A DNA stretch of 64,000 nt from Burkholderia cepacia (GCF_029962485.1 NZ_CP073638.1:2604001-2668000); one strand, 5' to 3'; positions 1 to 8,942 are shown, counted from the stretch's first letter. Numbers and translations: made by a program. Notes: generated by a model from the sequence alone, not told the origin.

Positions 1-405
1 CAGGTTGTCGCAGATCGTCGTGAACAGCTCCGGCGACGTCGACAGGTAGAACACGCGGATCGCATCGCCGCGCGCCGCTTCGGCGAGCCGCAGGTAGTCT
101 TCCGGCGCGTTCACGTCGATCAGCACGTACTTGAAGAGATCGAGGAAGCGGCTCCACGCGTCGGCGTCGAACGCCTTCTCGTCGATGAAGGGGCGCGACT
201 GCTCCTCCATGAACGCGCGATAGCCGTCGATGCCCCAGTCGCGGCGGCCGACGGCGATGATGCGCGTCTCGGGCGGAAGGTTGCAGTGCAGGTGCGCCAT
301 GTACAGCGCGGGCAACAGCTTGCGGGCGGCCAGGTCGCCGCCGCCGCCGAAGATGATCATGTCGACAGGCCGGTCGGCCGCGGTCTGGGTAGGCTGATTC
401 GTCAT
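1..405 (-). CDS. zwf: Glucose-6-phosphate dehydrogenase, N-terminal part
   Basis: This is the first 135 codons of a minus-strand gene that runs off the left edge. The product oxidises glucose-6-phosphate to 6-phosphogluconolactone with NAD(P)+, the entry step of the pentose-phosphate and Entner-Doudoroff routes in the cytoplasm. The visible part has the Rossmann fingerprint FGGGGDLAARKLLPALY at residues 19-35, a variant of the family's GASGDLxxRKLxPALY, followed by the typical IIAVGRRDW segment and YLSTSPELF. The ATG at 403-405 begins MTNQPTQTAADRP, and the Rossmann strand follows at the usual distance. The active-site and C-terminal domains lie outside the window. The next gene is divergent, so no operon partner is visible here. 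Confidence 0.93.
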   Translation of the reverse strand, partial: MTNQPTQTAADRPVDMIIFGGGGDLAARKLLPALYMAHLHCNLPPETRIIAVGRRDWGIDGYRAFMEEQSRPFIDEKAFDADAWSRFLDLFKYVLIDVNAPEDYLRLAEAARGDAIRVFYLSTSPELFTTICDNL

Positions 406-572
406 GGGAGGTTCGCGGTTTGAAACGGTGAACGTGAAACGAACATCGAGGCACCGGGCGCCGATACGTGAACGCACCAGTACGTGAAAACGCTAATAGT
501 GCACGGTTTTGATGGTTTGCGTATGCGTTCCCCCGGATGTAACAGGGCTTGCATTCCACATGATCGCTCTAT

Positions 573-594
573 TATGATTGAGCGCTCACTCATT
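573..594. promoter_or_regulatory. Probable TetR operator in front of the tetR gene
   Basis: An inverted repeat with 9-bp arms, TATGATTGA and TCACTCATT, and a 4-bp GCGC spacer; 7 of 9 arm positions pair. The centre contains the perfect 10-mer TGAGCGCTCA. It lies just before the AAAGGA ribosome-binding site of the TetR gene. The right arm is the reverse complement of the left arm of the operator at 1296-1317, so both are probably read by the same regulator (inference). Confidence 0.6.
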
Positions 595-607
595 AAAGGA
601 ATCGAAC

Positions 608-1186
608 GTGGCCCGACCGCGCAGCCCCGACAAGCACGAAGCCATCCTCGCCGCCGCCGCCCGCGCGCTCGCCGAGGATGGCGCGACCGCGACGACCGCG
701 CGCATCGCGCGGCTCGCCGGCGTGGCGGAAGGCACGGTGTTCACGTACTTCGAGACCAAGGATGCGTTGCTGAACGCGCTTTACCTCAGCCTGAAGGCCG
801 AGATGCGCGAGGCGATGGTGACCGGGTTTCCGGAGCACGCGCCGGTCGAGCAGGCCGTGCGGCATGCGTGGAACGGCTATGTGTCGTGGGGCGTCGCGAA
901 TCCGGACGGGCGGCGCGCGCTGCAGCAACTCGGCGTGAGCGGGCGCATCGACGACGCGCATCGCGCGGCCGGCGCCGAAGGCTTCGGCGGAATCAACGCA
1001 TTGCTGCGCGAGCAGGTTGCTGCGTCGGGCGCGCTGAACCGCGACGAGGCGTATGGGTTCTGCGCGGCGCTGTTCATGTCGATCGCGGAAACGGCGATGG
1101 AGTCGATTGCGCGCGATCCGGCGCGGGCCGATGCATACCGGGAATCCGGGTTTCGTGCGTTGTGGGCCGTGCTGCACGCGGTGTGA
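608..1186 (+). CDS. TetR/AcrR family transcriptional regulator
   Basis: A 192-residue repressor-type protein. The N-terminal tetR helix-turn-helix is clear: a helix AILAAAARALAEDG, then TTARIARLAGVAEGTVFTYF with the recognition helix at about residues 37-46, followed by TKDALL. The C-terminal half is a helical ligand-binding domain without a family-specific signature that I recognise. I chose the GTG at 608 because AAAGGA (595-600) sits 7 bases upstream and the protein then begins with the usual arginine-rich lead (VARPRSPDKH). A TTG at 578 would start inside the operator. An operator-like inverted repeat covers its leader and a matching one precedes the downstream dehydrogenase, so it probably represses itself and that gene. 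The inducer is unknown. Confidence 0.87.
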   Translation: MARPRSPDKHEAILAAAARALAEDGATATTARIARLAGVAEGTVFTYFETKDALLNALYLSLKAEMREAMVTGFPEHAPVEQAVRHAWNGYVSWGVANPDGRRALQQLGVSGRIDDAHRAAGAEGFGGINALLREQVAASGALNRDEAYGFCAALFMSIAETAMESIARDPARADAYRESGFRALWAVLHAV

Positions 1187-1295
1187 GTCGGGCATTGCCG
1201 TCGTGGCGGTACGTGCGGTTGCGCGCGGCGGCGGCGGGAAGTGAGTGCTAGGCAGGGCGATGCAGGTCATGAGGGACCGGTACGTCGCCCATATT

Positions 1296-1317
1296 AATGA
1301 GTGAGTAATCATTCATT
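1296..1317. promoter_or_regulatory. Probable TetR operator in front of the SDR gene
   Basis: Inverted repeat with 9-bp arms AATGAGTGA and TCATTCATT around a GTAA spacer; 8 of 9 positions pair. It ends 31 bp before the SDR start codon and repeats the motif seen at 573-594. This layout is typical of a TetR repressor and its adjacent target gene. Confidence 0.65.
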
Positions 1318-1348
1318 TTGTGATTTCACCACGATCAAGGAGTGGAAA

Positions 1349-2224
1349 ATGTCGAAAGTCTGGTTGGTAACGGGGGCCGCGCGCGGCCTGGGGCGAGCGA
1401 TTTCGGAAGCGGTTCTCGCGGCGGGCGACCGGCTGGTGGCAGGCGCACGCGATCCCGCGCGGCTGGCCGATCTGGTCGAGCGTTATGGCGACCGGCTGCT
1501 GCCGGTCGAACTCGACGTCACCGACGAAGCGGCGGCCGCGCGGGCGGTCGCGGCGGCACGTGCGGCGTTCGGCCGTATCGACGTACTGGTGAACAACGCG
1601 GGTTACGGCCATACGGCGCCGTTCGAGCAGATGGGCGCCGACGACTTCCGCGACCAGATCGAAACGAACCTGTTCGGCGTGGTCAACCTGACGCGCGCGG
1701 TGTTGCCGACGCTGCGCGCGCAGCGTGCGGGGCACATCTTCCAGGTGTCGTCGGTCGGCGGGCGCACGTCGATGGCCGGGTTGTCCGCGTATCAGGCGGC
1801 GAAGTGGGCGGTCGGCGGCTTCAGCGACGTGCTCGCGAAGGAAGTCGCGCCGTTCGGCGTGCGCGTGTGCACGCTCGAGCCGGGCGGGATGCGTACCGAC
1901 TGGGCGGCGGAGGCGAAGCGCGGCATCGACGATCTGCTGCCCGACTATCAGCCGTCGGTCGGGACGATGCTCGACCTGCTCGGCGCGTACGGTGGCCACG
2001 AGGCCGGCGATCCCGTGCGGATCGCGACGCTGATCGTCGACCTGTCGCGCCGCGACGACGTGCCGCTGCGTCTGCTGCTCGGCGGCGATGCGCTGTTCGT
2101 GTGCGAGCAGGCGGAAACGCAGCGCGCGGAAGAAGCGGCGCGGTGGCGCGATGCGACGCTGTCGACGATGTTCCCGGATGCGAAGCTGCCGGACGGGCTG
2201 GATGCACTGAAGGCGATCGACTGA
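1349..2224 (+). CDS. Short-chain dehydrogenase/reductase (SDR)
   Basis: A 291-residue classical SDR oxidoreductase. The cofactor motif TGAARGLG is at residues 8-15, NNAG at 82-85, the catalytic serine in VSSVGG (134-135) and the Tyr-x-x-x-Lys pair in SAYQAAK (Y148, K152). PGGMRTD follows, as in many SDRs of about 280-300 residues that act on small carbonyls. The substrate cannot be read from the sequence. The ATG at 1349 is preceded by AAGGAG; upstream in-frame codons fall within the operator. It sits 160 bp downstream of the TetR gene in the same direction, and the shared operator implies that the TetR protein controls it, perhaps as an inducible detoxifying reductase (inference). Confidence 0.85.
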   Translation: MSKVWLVTGAARGLGRAISEAVLAAGDRLVAGARDPARLADLVERYGDRLLPVELDVTDEAAAARAVAAARAAFGRIDVLVNNAGYGHTAPFEQMGADDFRDQIETNLFGVVNLTRAVLPTLRAQRAGHIFQVSSVGGRTSMAGLSAYQAAKWAVGGFSDVLAKEVAPFGVRVCTLEPGGMRTDWAAEAKRGIDDLLPDYQPSVGTMLDLLGAYGGHEAGDPVRIATLIVDLSRRDDVPLRLLLGGDALFVCEQAETQRAEEAARWRDATLSTMFPDAKLPDGLDALKAID

Positions 2225-2380
2225 GCGTAGACGTTCGCGCTGCTGCCCGGGCCGCGCGAGCGGCTGACCGATGCCGGCGCGTGCGTGCGCCTGGCGAGGG
2301 CGTCGTCTATTGGCATCGATAGCGGCGTCGACAGACGTCGACAGGCAGGCGCGACACGCCGTCCCGCCGACGAGTCGGGC

Positions 2381-3157
2381 TTACTCGATCGGCACGGCGA
2401 CCGGCACGCGCATCCGGTACAGCGACACGCCCTGGATCGCGAGCGTACAGACGATCGCGAGTCCGTAGGCGGGCGCGAGGTCGAGCCGCGTGAGTGTCAG
2501 GCTCAGCACATGGAAGAACGCGGCGAAGCCGAGCAGCCCCGTGGCCATCCCGCGCATCAGCTGTTGCGCGGCCGCGGGGCCGCTCATCCGGTGCGCGAAC
2601 ACCGCGAGGATGATCACCATGAACGGGAACGAAGCCAGCACGCCGCTCGTTTCCGGCCCGACATACGGCGCGATCATCGTCACGCCCACCACGAGGCCTG
2701 CAATCAACGCCATGCGCAGCGGCAGGTCCCAGCGCGGCGGATCGAGCCGCGCGGCCCTGACCGGGGCGGCGGGCACGACGCTCAGCACGAGCGCGACCGC
2801 GAGGATCGCGATCAGGAACAGGCCGGTTTCCGGCAACGCGCTGGCCTTCAGCAGGAGCGCGACGACGGAAAACGCGGCGGCCGCACCGGCCAGTGCGGCG
2901 GGCCAGCCGCGTTTCGCCAGCCTGCAATACGCGATACAGAAGGCGGCCTGCCCGGCGGTCGCGACGAGCGAACCGGCCGTCGCATGCGCGGCGAACGCAG
3001 GGCCGTGTTCCAGCGCGAGAAACACCGAAACGGGCCCCGACGTGAGCGGCAATCCGACCAGCAATCCGCCGATCGCTTCACCCCAGCGGCGCGCGGCGAG
3101 CGTGGCAGCGGCCAGCAGCAGCGGGGTGGCAACGAGCTTGAAAAGAAGATGATCCAT
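2381..3157 (-). CDS. Conserved integral membrane protein, function unknown
   Basis: A 258-residue, very hydrophobic protein with about nine predicted membrane spans and short polar loops. I do not recognise the family with certainty. The ATG at 3155-3157 (MDHLLFKLVATPLLL) places the first span directly at the N-terminus. Reading further upstream would add about 80 residues of arginine- and proline-rich sequence that looks non-coding, so I rejected the longer start. It is divergent from the LysR gene at 3411, the common arrangement of a LysR regulator and its target, which would make it a candidate exporter or permease of that circuit (inference). Confidence 0.7.
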   Translation of the reverse strand: MDHLLFKLVATPLLLAAATLAARRWGEAIGGLLVGLPLTSGPVSVFLALEHGPAFAAHATAGSLVATAGQAAFCIAYCRLAKRGWPAALAGAAAAFSVVALLLKASALPETGLFLIAILAVALVLSVVPAAPVRAARLDPPRWDLPLRMALIAGLVVGVTMIAPYVGPETSGVLASFPFMVIILAVFAHRMSGPAAAQQLMRGMATGLLGFAAFFHVLSLTLTRLDLAPAYGLAIVCTLAIQGVSLYRMRVPVAVPIE

Positions 3158-3380
3158 GATGAGCGGCACGACCCGGCATATACGTGCCCCGGACGAAGCG
3201 CGCGCCGGGTGTCGCGGCTTCAGGCATGAAGCGCAGCCGCGATTCCGGTCGCGATGCATGACGGAAAAGCGGGGCATGGACGCAAGCGGGACGTCGGCCG
3301 GCACGGCCATCGACCTCTGCGTGTGGCTTCGATATTGCGAGCCGCCGCGGGCACTGACAAACCATTTATCGACATACAAT

Positions 3381-3399
3381 GCGTGAGTACAACTCACGC
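3381..3399. promoter_or_regulatory. Perfect 8-3-8 inverted repeat upstream of lysR
   Basis: GCGTGAGT and ACTCACGC form a perfect inverted repeat with a 3-base spacer, 12 bp before the LysR start codon. A TACAAT -10-like hexamer lies just before it at 3375-3380, with CTGACA (3354-3359) as a poorly spaced -35. It is a plausible binding site for autoregulation or for the divergent membrane-protein gene. Confidence 0.45.
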
Positions 3400-3410
3400 G
3401 TCACATCATC

Positions 3411-4328
3411 GTGTTCGACCGGCTTCCCCCCTTGCAAACGCTGCGCGCCTTCGAGGCGACCGGCCGGCTGTTGAGCATGACGCTGGCCGCCGAGGAACTG
3501 CACGTCACGCATGGCGCGGTGAGCCGGCACATCAAGCATCTCGAAACCCATCTCGGCGTCGCGCTGTTCCAGCGCCTGACGCGGCGCATCGTGCTGACCG
3601 AGGCCGGCGCTGCGTTCCTGCTCGACGTGAGCCGCACGCTGGGCGACCTGACGAAGGCAGCCGACCGGTTGCGCGCGCACGATAGCCCCGACAGCGTCAC
3701 GCGGCTGAAGATCAACGCGAGCGTGTCGTTCGCGAACAAGTGGCTCGCACCGCGGCTGCACCGGTTCAAGGCGTTGCATCCGGAACTCGACATCCATCTC
3801 GACGTAACCGACACGCATGTGGATCTGAACGAAGGCGAAGCCGATGTCGCGATTCGGTACGGCAGCGGGCGCTATCCGCGCGTGCTGGCCGAGCGGATTC
3901 TCGAAGAAACGGTGACACCCGTCTGCAGTCCTGCGTATCGCGCGAAGATGGGCGGGCTCGCTTCGGTGGAGCGCATCGTCGGCTGCACGCTGCTGCACGA
4001 GGACCGGATGTTGGCGAACTGGGAGCAGTGGTTCGCGCTCGCCGGCATCCGCAGCGCACGCAGCGATCGCGGGCCGGCGTACAGCCACGGGAGCATCGCG
4101 ATCGAGGCGGCGATTCGCGGCGAGGGCATCGCGCTCGGGCGCAGCGTGATCGTCGCGGACGACGTCGCCGCCGGGCGTCTTGTCGCGCCGTTCCCTCAGT
4201 ACGCGCTGCGGGCCGAGCGCGGGCACGATCTGGTGTACCGGATCGGCAGCCGGGACGATCCGAAGGTGTGCGCGTTGCGCGACTGGCTCGCGGACGAGAT
4301 TCGCGTGTTTCTCGGGCAAACGGGCTGA
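3411..4328 (+). CDS. LysR family regulator, GcvA-like
   Basis: A 305-residue LysR-type regulator. The N-terminal winged helix-turn-helix reads LPPLQTLRAFEATGRLLSMT, then AAEELHVTHGAVSRHIKHLE and GVALFQRLTRRIVLTEAG, the wording found in GcvA/AmpR-like LysR proteins. The C-terminal effector domain contains KWLAPRLHRFKALHPELDIHLD and EADVAIRYGSGRYP, also typical of that subgroup. It starts at a GTG (3411). The effector and target are unknown; the divergent membrane-protein gene at 2381-3157 is the natural candidate. Confidence 0.85.
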   Translation: MFDRLPPLQTLRAFEATGRLLSMTLAAEELHVTHGAVSRHIKHLETHLGVALFQRLTRRIVLTEAGAAFLLDVSRTLGDLTKAADRLRAHDSPDSVTRLKINASVSFANKWLAPRLHRFKALHPELDIHLDVTDTHVDLNEGEADVAIRYGSGRYPRVLAERILEETVTPVCSPAYRAKMGGLASVERIVGCTLLHEDRMLANWEQWFALAGIRSARSDRGPAYSHGSIAIEAAIRGEGIALGRSVIVADDVAAGRLVAPFPQYALRAERGHDLVYRIGSRDDPKVCALRDWLADEIRVFLGQTG

Positions 4329-4374
4329 GTGGCCCCGCGAAAGACGCGGACTCGGTACTAACCCTGATTAAAAA

Positions 4375-4408
4375 ATCTTATTGCGGTGAAAAATTCCGCA
4401 TCTTATTG
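4375..4408. promoter_or_regulatory. Direct repeats upstream of the amidohydrolase operon
   Basis: The 9-mer ATCTTATTG occurs at 4375-4383 and again at 4400-4408, 25 bp apart, with GCGG/CCGC arms between the two. This AT-rich patch lies 90-120 bp before the M20 amidohydrolase start and could be the binding region of the LysR encoded at 7111-8031. This is suggestive only. Confidence 0.3.
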
Positions 4409-4497
4409 AACCGATATCGGCTCGATATAGTGGCTCGCTTTCCCGCACGCACCGTCCGCGTGCGGCTGACACGCTGACAATCAGCAGGAGCTGCTTG

Positions 4498-5688
4498 ATG
4501 ACCACCGACGTCCGCTTCACCGCAATCGAGGATCTGATGCCCGCCGCCGGCGGGCTGCGCGAGATCCGTCACCACATCCATCACCATCCCGAACTCGCGT
4601 ACGAAGAGCACGACACGGCCGCGCTCGTCGCGGACAAGCTCGAGCAATGGGGCTGGCAGGTGACGCGCGGGGTCGGCAAGACGGGCGTCGTCGGCACGCT
4701 GCGCGTAGGCGACGGCACGCGCAGCATCGGCATTCGCGCCGACATGGATGCGCTGCCGATCGTCGAGGCGACCGGCCTGCCGTATGCGAGCGGCACGCAC
4801 GGCAAGATGCACGCGTGCGGCCACGACGGCCACACGACGATGCTGCTCGGCGCCGCGCAGCATCTCGCGAAGACGCGCAACTTCTCCGGCACCGTGCACC
4901 TGTATTTCCAGCCGGCGGAAGAGCACGGCGTCGACAGCGGCGCGAAGAAGATGATCGACGACGGCCTGTTCGAACGCTTCCCGTGCGACGCCGTGTTCGG
5001 CATGCACAACCATCCGGGCGCGGCTCCCGGTGTGTTCCTCACGCGGCGCGGCCCGTTCATGTCGGCCGGCGACAAGGCGATCATCACGATCGAGGGCGTC
5101 GGCGGCCATGCGGCGCGGCCGCACCTGACGGTCGATCCGGTCGTCGTCGCGGCGAGCATCGTGATGGCGCTGCAGACGATCGTCGCGCGCAACGTCGACC
5201 CCGCGCAGCCGGCGGTCGTCACGGTCGGCTCGATGCACGCGGGCACCGCGAACAACGTGATTCCGAACGGCGCGCGCCTCGAACTCAGCGTGCGATCGTT
5301 CAGCCCCGAAGTCCGCGCGCTGCTCAAACGCCGCATCGTCGAGCTGGCCGAGACGCAAGCCGCGAGCTATGGCGCAACCGCCAACGTCGAGTACATCGAA
5401 GGCTACCCGGTCGTCGTCAATTCGGATGCCGAAACGGATTTCGCCGCGCAGGTCGCACGCGAACTCGTCGGCGACGCGCACGTGGTCGAGCAGTCCGACC
5501 TGCTGATGGGCAGCGAAGATTTCGCGTTCATGCTGCAGCAGCGGCCGGGCTCGTTCGTGCGGCTTGGCAACGGCGAAGGCGAGGACGGCTGCATGGTGCA
5601 CAACCCGAAGTACGACTTCAACGATCGCAACCTGCCGATCGGCGCGGCGTACTGGACGCGTCTCGTGGAGCGTTACCTCGGGCAGTGA
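4498..5688 (+). CDS. M20-family amidohydrolase (hippurate hydrolase / N-acyl amino acid hydrolase type)
   Basis: A 396-residue cytoplasmic metallohydrolase that should cleave an N-acyl or N-aroyl amino acid to the free amino acid and the acid. Family markers are HHHPELAYEE near the N-terminus, ADMDALP (81-87), the metal-binding MHACGHDGHTTM (104-115, C107 and H109), QPAEE (138-142, catalytic glutamate) and GMHNHPG. SEDFAFML near the C-terminus is the last ligand region. The length matches HipO/AmhX-type enzymes. The ATG at 4498 follows AGGAG (4486-4490); the TTG directly before it is a weaker choice. An MFS permease follows 56 bp downstream, so the pair probably imports and hydrolyses the same compound. 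The actual substrate is not determined. Confidence 0.88.
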   Translation: MTTDVRFTAIEDLMPAAGGLREIRHHIHHHPELAYEEHDTAALVADKLEQWGWQVTRGVGKTGVVGTLRVGDGTRSIGIRADMDALPIVEATGLPYASGTHGKMHACGHDGHTTMLLGAAQHLAKTRNFSGTVHLYFQPAEEHGVDSGAKKMIDDGLFERFPCDAVFGMHNHPGAAPGVFLTRRGPFMSAGDKAIITIEGVGGHAARPHLTVDPVVVAASIVMALQTIVARNVDPAQPAVVTVGSMHAGTANNVIPNGARLELSVRSFSPEVRALLKRRIVELAETQAASYGATANVEYIEGYPVVVNSDAETDFAAQVARELVGDAHVVEQSDLLMGSEDFAFMLQQRPGSFVRLGNGEGEDGCMVHNPKYDFNDRNLPIGAAYWTRLVERYLGQ

Positions 5689-5744
5689 GCGTGGCGGCGG
5701 CGCGCGGCCGGCGCTTCCGGCCGCATTGAGAGGAGACGATAACG

Positions 5745-7076
5745 ATGCAGAAAGACCATCTCGCGCTGCACCCCGCGTCGACGGGGGCCGCCGAAACCAG
5801 CGCGCCCGGCGCGCCTGCCGTCACGCGGCGCGGCGCGATCGCCGCGGCCGTGATCGGCAACTGGCTGGAGTTCTTCGATTTCACCGTGTACGGGTTCTTC
5901 GCGGTGCTGATCGGCAAGCTGTTCTTCCCGTCGAGCGACGCGACCACGTCGCTGCTGCTGTCGGTCGCGACGTTCGCCGCCGGCTTCTTCACGCGGCCGC
6001 TCGGCAGCGTCGTGCTGGGCGTCTACGCCGACCGCAAGGGACGCAAGGCCGCGCTGAACCTGACGATCATGCTGATGGCGCTCGGCACGGGGCTGATCGC
6101 GATCGCACCGACCTATGCGCAGGTCGGCGTGGCCGCGCCGCTGCTCGTCGTGTTCGCGCGGCTGCTGCAGGGCTTCTCGCAGGGCGGCGAATTCGGCGCG
6201 GCGACGACGACGCTGCTCGAACAGGGCGGCACATCGCGCCGCGCGTTCCGCGCCAGCTGGCAGCTCGCGACGCAGGGCGGCGCCGCGCTGATGGGCTCGG
6301 GCTTCGCGGCGCTGCTGTCGAACACGATGACGAAGGACGCGCTGGAAAGCTGGGGCTGGCGGCTGCCGTTCCTCGTCGGCGTGCTGATTGCGCCGGTCGG
6401 CATGTATCTGCGCCGCCGGCTCGCGGACGACGCACCCGGCGACAGCCATCACGGGATCGAGCGCGGCGTGCTGCACGAGCTGTTCTCGAAGCACACGCGC
6501 ACGGTGCTGCTGCTGATGCTCACGGTGATGGGCGGCACGGTGTCGACCTACATCTTGACGTTCTACATGCCGACTTACGCGATCCACACGCTCGGCCTGC
6601 CGATGAAGCTGTCGATGTTCGTCGGCGTCGCGTCGGGCTGCGTGATGCTGGTGACGTGCCCGTTGTTCGGCTGGCTGTCGGATACGCTCGGCAGCCGGCG
6701 CCTGCCGATCTTCGTCGGTCGCGGCGTGCTGGTCCTGCTGCTGTTCCCGGCGTTCTGGCTGATGAACCATCACCCGACGCTGTCGGTGATCCTGCCGCTG
6801 ACCGCGCTGATGCTGCTGTTCTATTCGCTCGGCTCGGCATCGGAAATGGCGCTGATGTGCGAGTCGCTGCCGCGCCACGTGCGGGCGACCGGCATCTCGA
6901 TCGCGTATGCGCTCGCGGTGACGATCTTCGGCGGCACCGCGCAGCTGATCGCGACCTGGCTCGTGAAGACGACCGGCAGCAAGCTCGCGCCGGCCGGCTA
7001 CGTGGCAGCGTGCGTGGTGCTGTCGTTGATCGCGGTCGCGATGCTGCGCGAGACGGCCCAGGAGTCGCTGGACTGA
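5745..7076 (+). CDS. MFS transporter, metabolite:H+ symporter (MHS) type
   Basis: A 443-residue inner-membrane permease with twelve predicted spans. The start AAVIGNWLEFFDFTVYGFF, the cytoplasmic loop YADRKGRKAAL and the segment RLLQGFSQGGEFGAA mark the MHS subfamily (ProP, ShiA, KgtP and citrate permease relatives). That family couples uptake of organic acids or osmolytes to protons. The ATG at 5745 has GAGGAGA upstream. It follows the M20 amidohydrolase in the same direction and most likely imports that enzyme's substrate (inference). The next gene, a LysR, converges on it. Confidence 0.87.
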   Translation: MQKDHLALHPASTGAAETSAPGAPAVTRRGAIAAAVIGNWLEFFDFTVYGFFAVLIGKLFFPSSDATTSLLLSVATFAAGFFTRPLGSVVLGVYADRKGRKAALNLTIMLMALGTGLIAIAPTYAQVGVAAPLLVVFARLLQGFSQGGEFGAATTTLLEQGGTSRRAFRASWQLATQGGAALMGSGFAALLSNTMTKDALESWGWRLPFLVGVLIAPVGMYLRRRLADDAPGDSHHGIERGVLHELFSKHTRTVLLLMLTVMGGTVSTYILTFYMPTYAIHTLGLPMKLSMFVGVASGCVMLVTCPLFGWLSDTLGSRRLPIFVGRGVLVLLLFPAFWLMNHHPTLSVILPLTALMLLFYSLGSASEMALMCESLPRHVRATGISIAYALAVTIFGGTAQLIATWLVKTTGSKLAPAGYVAACVVLSLIAVAMLRETAQESLD

Positions 7077-7110
7077 CGCGCGAGGCGGGCGGCGGGGCGG
7101 CCCCGAGTGC

Positions 7111-8031
7111 CTACCGCCCGCGCACCATCCGCAGGTACGACGCGAGCATCGCTGCGAGTTCCTGCGCGGCCGGCGTCAGCGGCACGGCCGCGCGCTGCAG
7201 CAGGCAGATGTCCTGCGATTCGGCCTGCTCGCGCACGGGCACCTTCGCGAGCGCGCCGGCGAACGGCCCGTGGCGCGTGATGGCCTCGGTTTCGAGCGCG
7301 AGGGAATCGGTCTGCGTGACGATCTGCAGCGTCTCGAACATTCCTTCGACAGTGGCGAGAACTTTCGGCGGCGGCTGGCCGTGCGCGTCGAAGTAGGCGA
7401 GCAGCCGGTTCACGACCGGGTCGGCGCTCAGGTTCGGCGAGCGCGTGGAAACCCATGCGTAGCCGGCCAGCTCGGCGAGCGATTGCGCGTGCATCGCGGG
7501 ATGCCCGTGGCGGCAGACGACCACCGGCGCCGATGCACGCAGCGGCGTGACCGCGAGATCGGTCGTGTCAGTTTGCTTCGCGACCAGCGCGATCGCGAAA
7601 TCGACCGCGCTTTCGCGCAGCCAGCCGACCATCATCCGCGACGTGCCGGTGCGCAGGTGCACGTCGACCTTGTCGAAGCGCGCGCGAAACGCGGTCAGCA
7701 CCGGCGCGAACGCGTCGATCAGCGGCTCGGTCACGAGCCCGAGCGTGACGGTGCCCTCGTACGCGCCGCTCAGCTGACGGATTTCCCGTTCGACCTGTTC
7801 GCATTCACCGAGGATCGAACCGGAGCGCGCGAGCAACCGCTGGCCGACGGCCGTCGGTACGATCCCGCGATTGGTGCGCGTGAGCAGCGTCGCGCCGAGC
7901 GTCGCCTCGAGGCTCTGCAGCTGCTGCGTGACGCCGCTTTGCGCGAGATCGAGCGCGCGTGCGGCGGCGCGCAGGCTGCCGTGCTCGACGACGGCCTGGA
8001 AGATGCGGAGCTGGGACAGCGTGAACGCCAT
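7111..8031 (-). CDS. LysR family transcriptional regulator
   Basis: A 306-residue LysR-type regulator. The HTH is MAFTLSQLRIFQAVVEHGSL, then RALDLAQSGVTQQLQSLE and GATLLTRTNRGIVPTAVG. The effector domain carries GLVTEPLIDAFAPVLTAFR and DFAIALV. I took the ATG at 8029-8031 because LysR proteins begin a few residues before the FTLSQLRIF helix; the longer reading adds a non-homologous leader. It lies between the amidohydrolase/MFS pair, on which it converges, and the solute-binding gene, from which it diverges by 137 bp. Either unit could be its target. Confidence 0.86.
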   Translation of the reverse strand: MAFTLSQLRIFQAVVEHGSLRAAARALDLAQSGVTQQLQSLEATLGATLLTRTNRGIVPTAVGQRLLARSGSILGECEQVEREIRQLSGAYEGTVTLGLVTEPLIDAFAPVLTAFRARFDKVDVHLRTGTSRMMVGWLRESAVDFAIALVAKQTDTTDLAVTPLRASAPVVVCRHGHPAMHAQSLAELAGYAWVSTRSPNLSADPVVNRLLAYFDAHGQPPPKVLATVEGMFETLQIVTQTDSLALETEAITRHGPFAGALAKVPVREQAESQDICLLQRAAVPLTPAAQELAAMLASYLRMVRGR

Positions 8032-8168
8032 GGGCAAGCGGCGAGGCCGGTGATCGGAAATACCGATCATGATAAGGCAGTCGATGGTTCCGGCGGCGGC
8101 CGGTGCCGCCTACGATCGCAGGCAGTCCGGCTGATGCCGTTTGCCCTTCTTCCTGCCCTCCGTCGACC

Positions 8169-8942
8169 ATGAAACGTTTTCTCGCCCCGCTCGTTTCCCT
8201 GTGCCTTGGCCTGGCTGCCACGTCCGCGTTTGCGCTCGACGCGCACGTCGTGCGGCTCGGCATCGACCCGACCTATCCGCCGATGGACGCGAAGGCGCCC
8301 GACGGCAGCCTGAAGGGCTTCGACGTCGATCTCGGCAACGAGATCTGCCGCCGCGCGCAGTTGCGCTGCCAGTGGGTCGAGCTCGAGTTTTCCGGGATGA
8401 TCCCGGCGCTGCAGGCGCGCAAGATCGACGCGATCCTGTCGTCGATGGCAATCACCGAGAAGCGCGAGAAGCAGATCCTGTTCTCGTCGAAGCTGTTCCG
8501 CTTCAAGTCGCGGCTCGTCGCGCGGCCCGACCTTGGGCTCGGCAGCACGACCGCATCGCTGGCCGGCAAGCGCGTCGGCGTGCAGTCGGGCACGCAGTTC
8601 GAATCGTGGGCGCTCGCGCACTGGGCGACGGCCGGCGTGAGCGTGGTGCCGTACAAGAGCCAGGACGACGTGTTCGCCGATCTCGTGAACGGCCGCCTCG
8701 ATGCTGCGCTGCTCGGCACGGTGGAAGCCGACTACGGGTTCCTGCGCCAGCCGCGCGGCAAGGGCTTCGCGTTCGTTGGCGCACCGCTCGACATGGGCGA
8801 TCGCGGCGTCGGCATCGGCATGCGGCAATCCGATACGGTGCTGAAGGCGTCGATCGACGGCGCGATCGCGTCGATGCTGAAGGACGGCACGTACGACCGG
8901 ATCGCCAAGCGGTACTTCGATTTCAACCCGTACGGCGACTGA
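8169..8942 (+). CDS. Periplasmic solute-binding protein (polar amino acid ABC type)
   Basis: A 257-residue family 3 solute-binding protein. A cleavable signal peptide (MKRFLAPLVSLCLGLAATSA, cleavage near FA-LD) is followed by VRLGIDPTYPPMDAKAPDG and KGFDVDLGNEI. MAITEKREKQILFS and GKRVGVQSGTQFE are the usual markers of lysine/arginine/ornithine/histidine-binding relatives. It should bind an amino acid or opine-like ligand in the periplasm and present it to a permease. No permease or ATPase gene is present nearby, so it is an orphan binding protein here. It is followed 56 bp later by an AstE/AspA-type deacylase in the same direction. Confidence 0.88.
   Translation: MKRFLAPLVSLCLGLAATSAFALDAHVVRLGIDPTYPPMDAKAPDGSLKGFDVDLGNEICRRAQLRCQWVELEFSGMIPALQARKIDAILSSMAITEKREKQILFSSKLFRFKSRLVARPDLGLGSTTASLAGKRVGVQSGTQFESWALAHWATAGVSVVPYKSQDDVFADLVNGRLDAALLGTVEADYGFLRQPRGKGFAFVGAPLDMGDRGVGIGMRQSDTVLKASIDGAIASMLKDGTYDRIAKRYFDFNPYGD

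Noticed and set aside
484..1251. A 255-codon frame overlapping the TetR gene
   Set aside because: Arginine-rich shadow frame; the TetR protein in the other frame has a clear helix-turn-helix.
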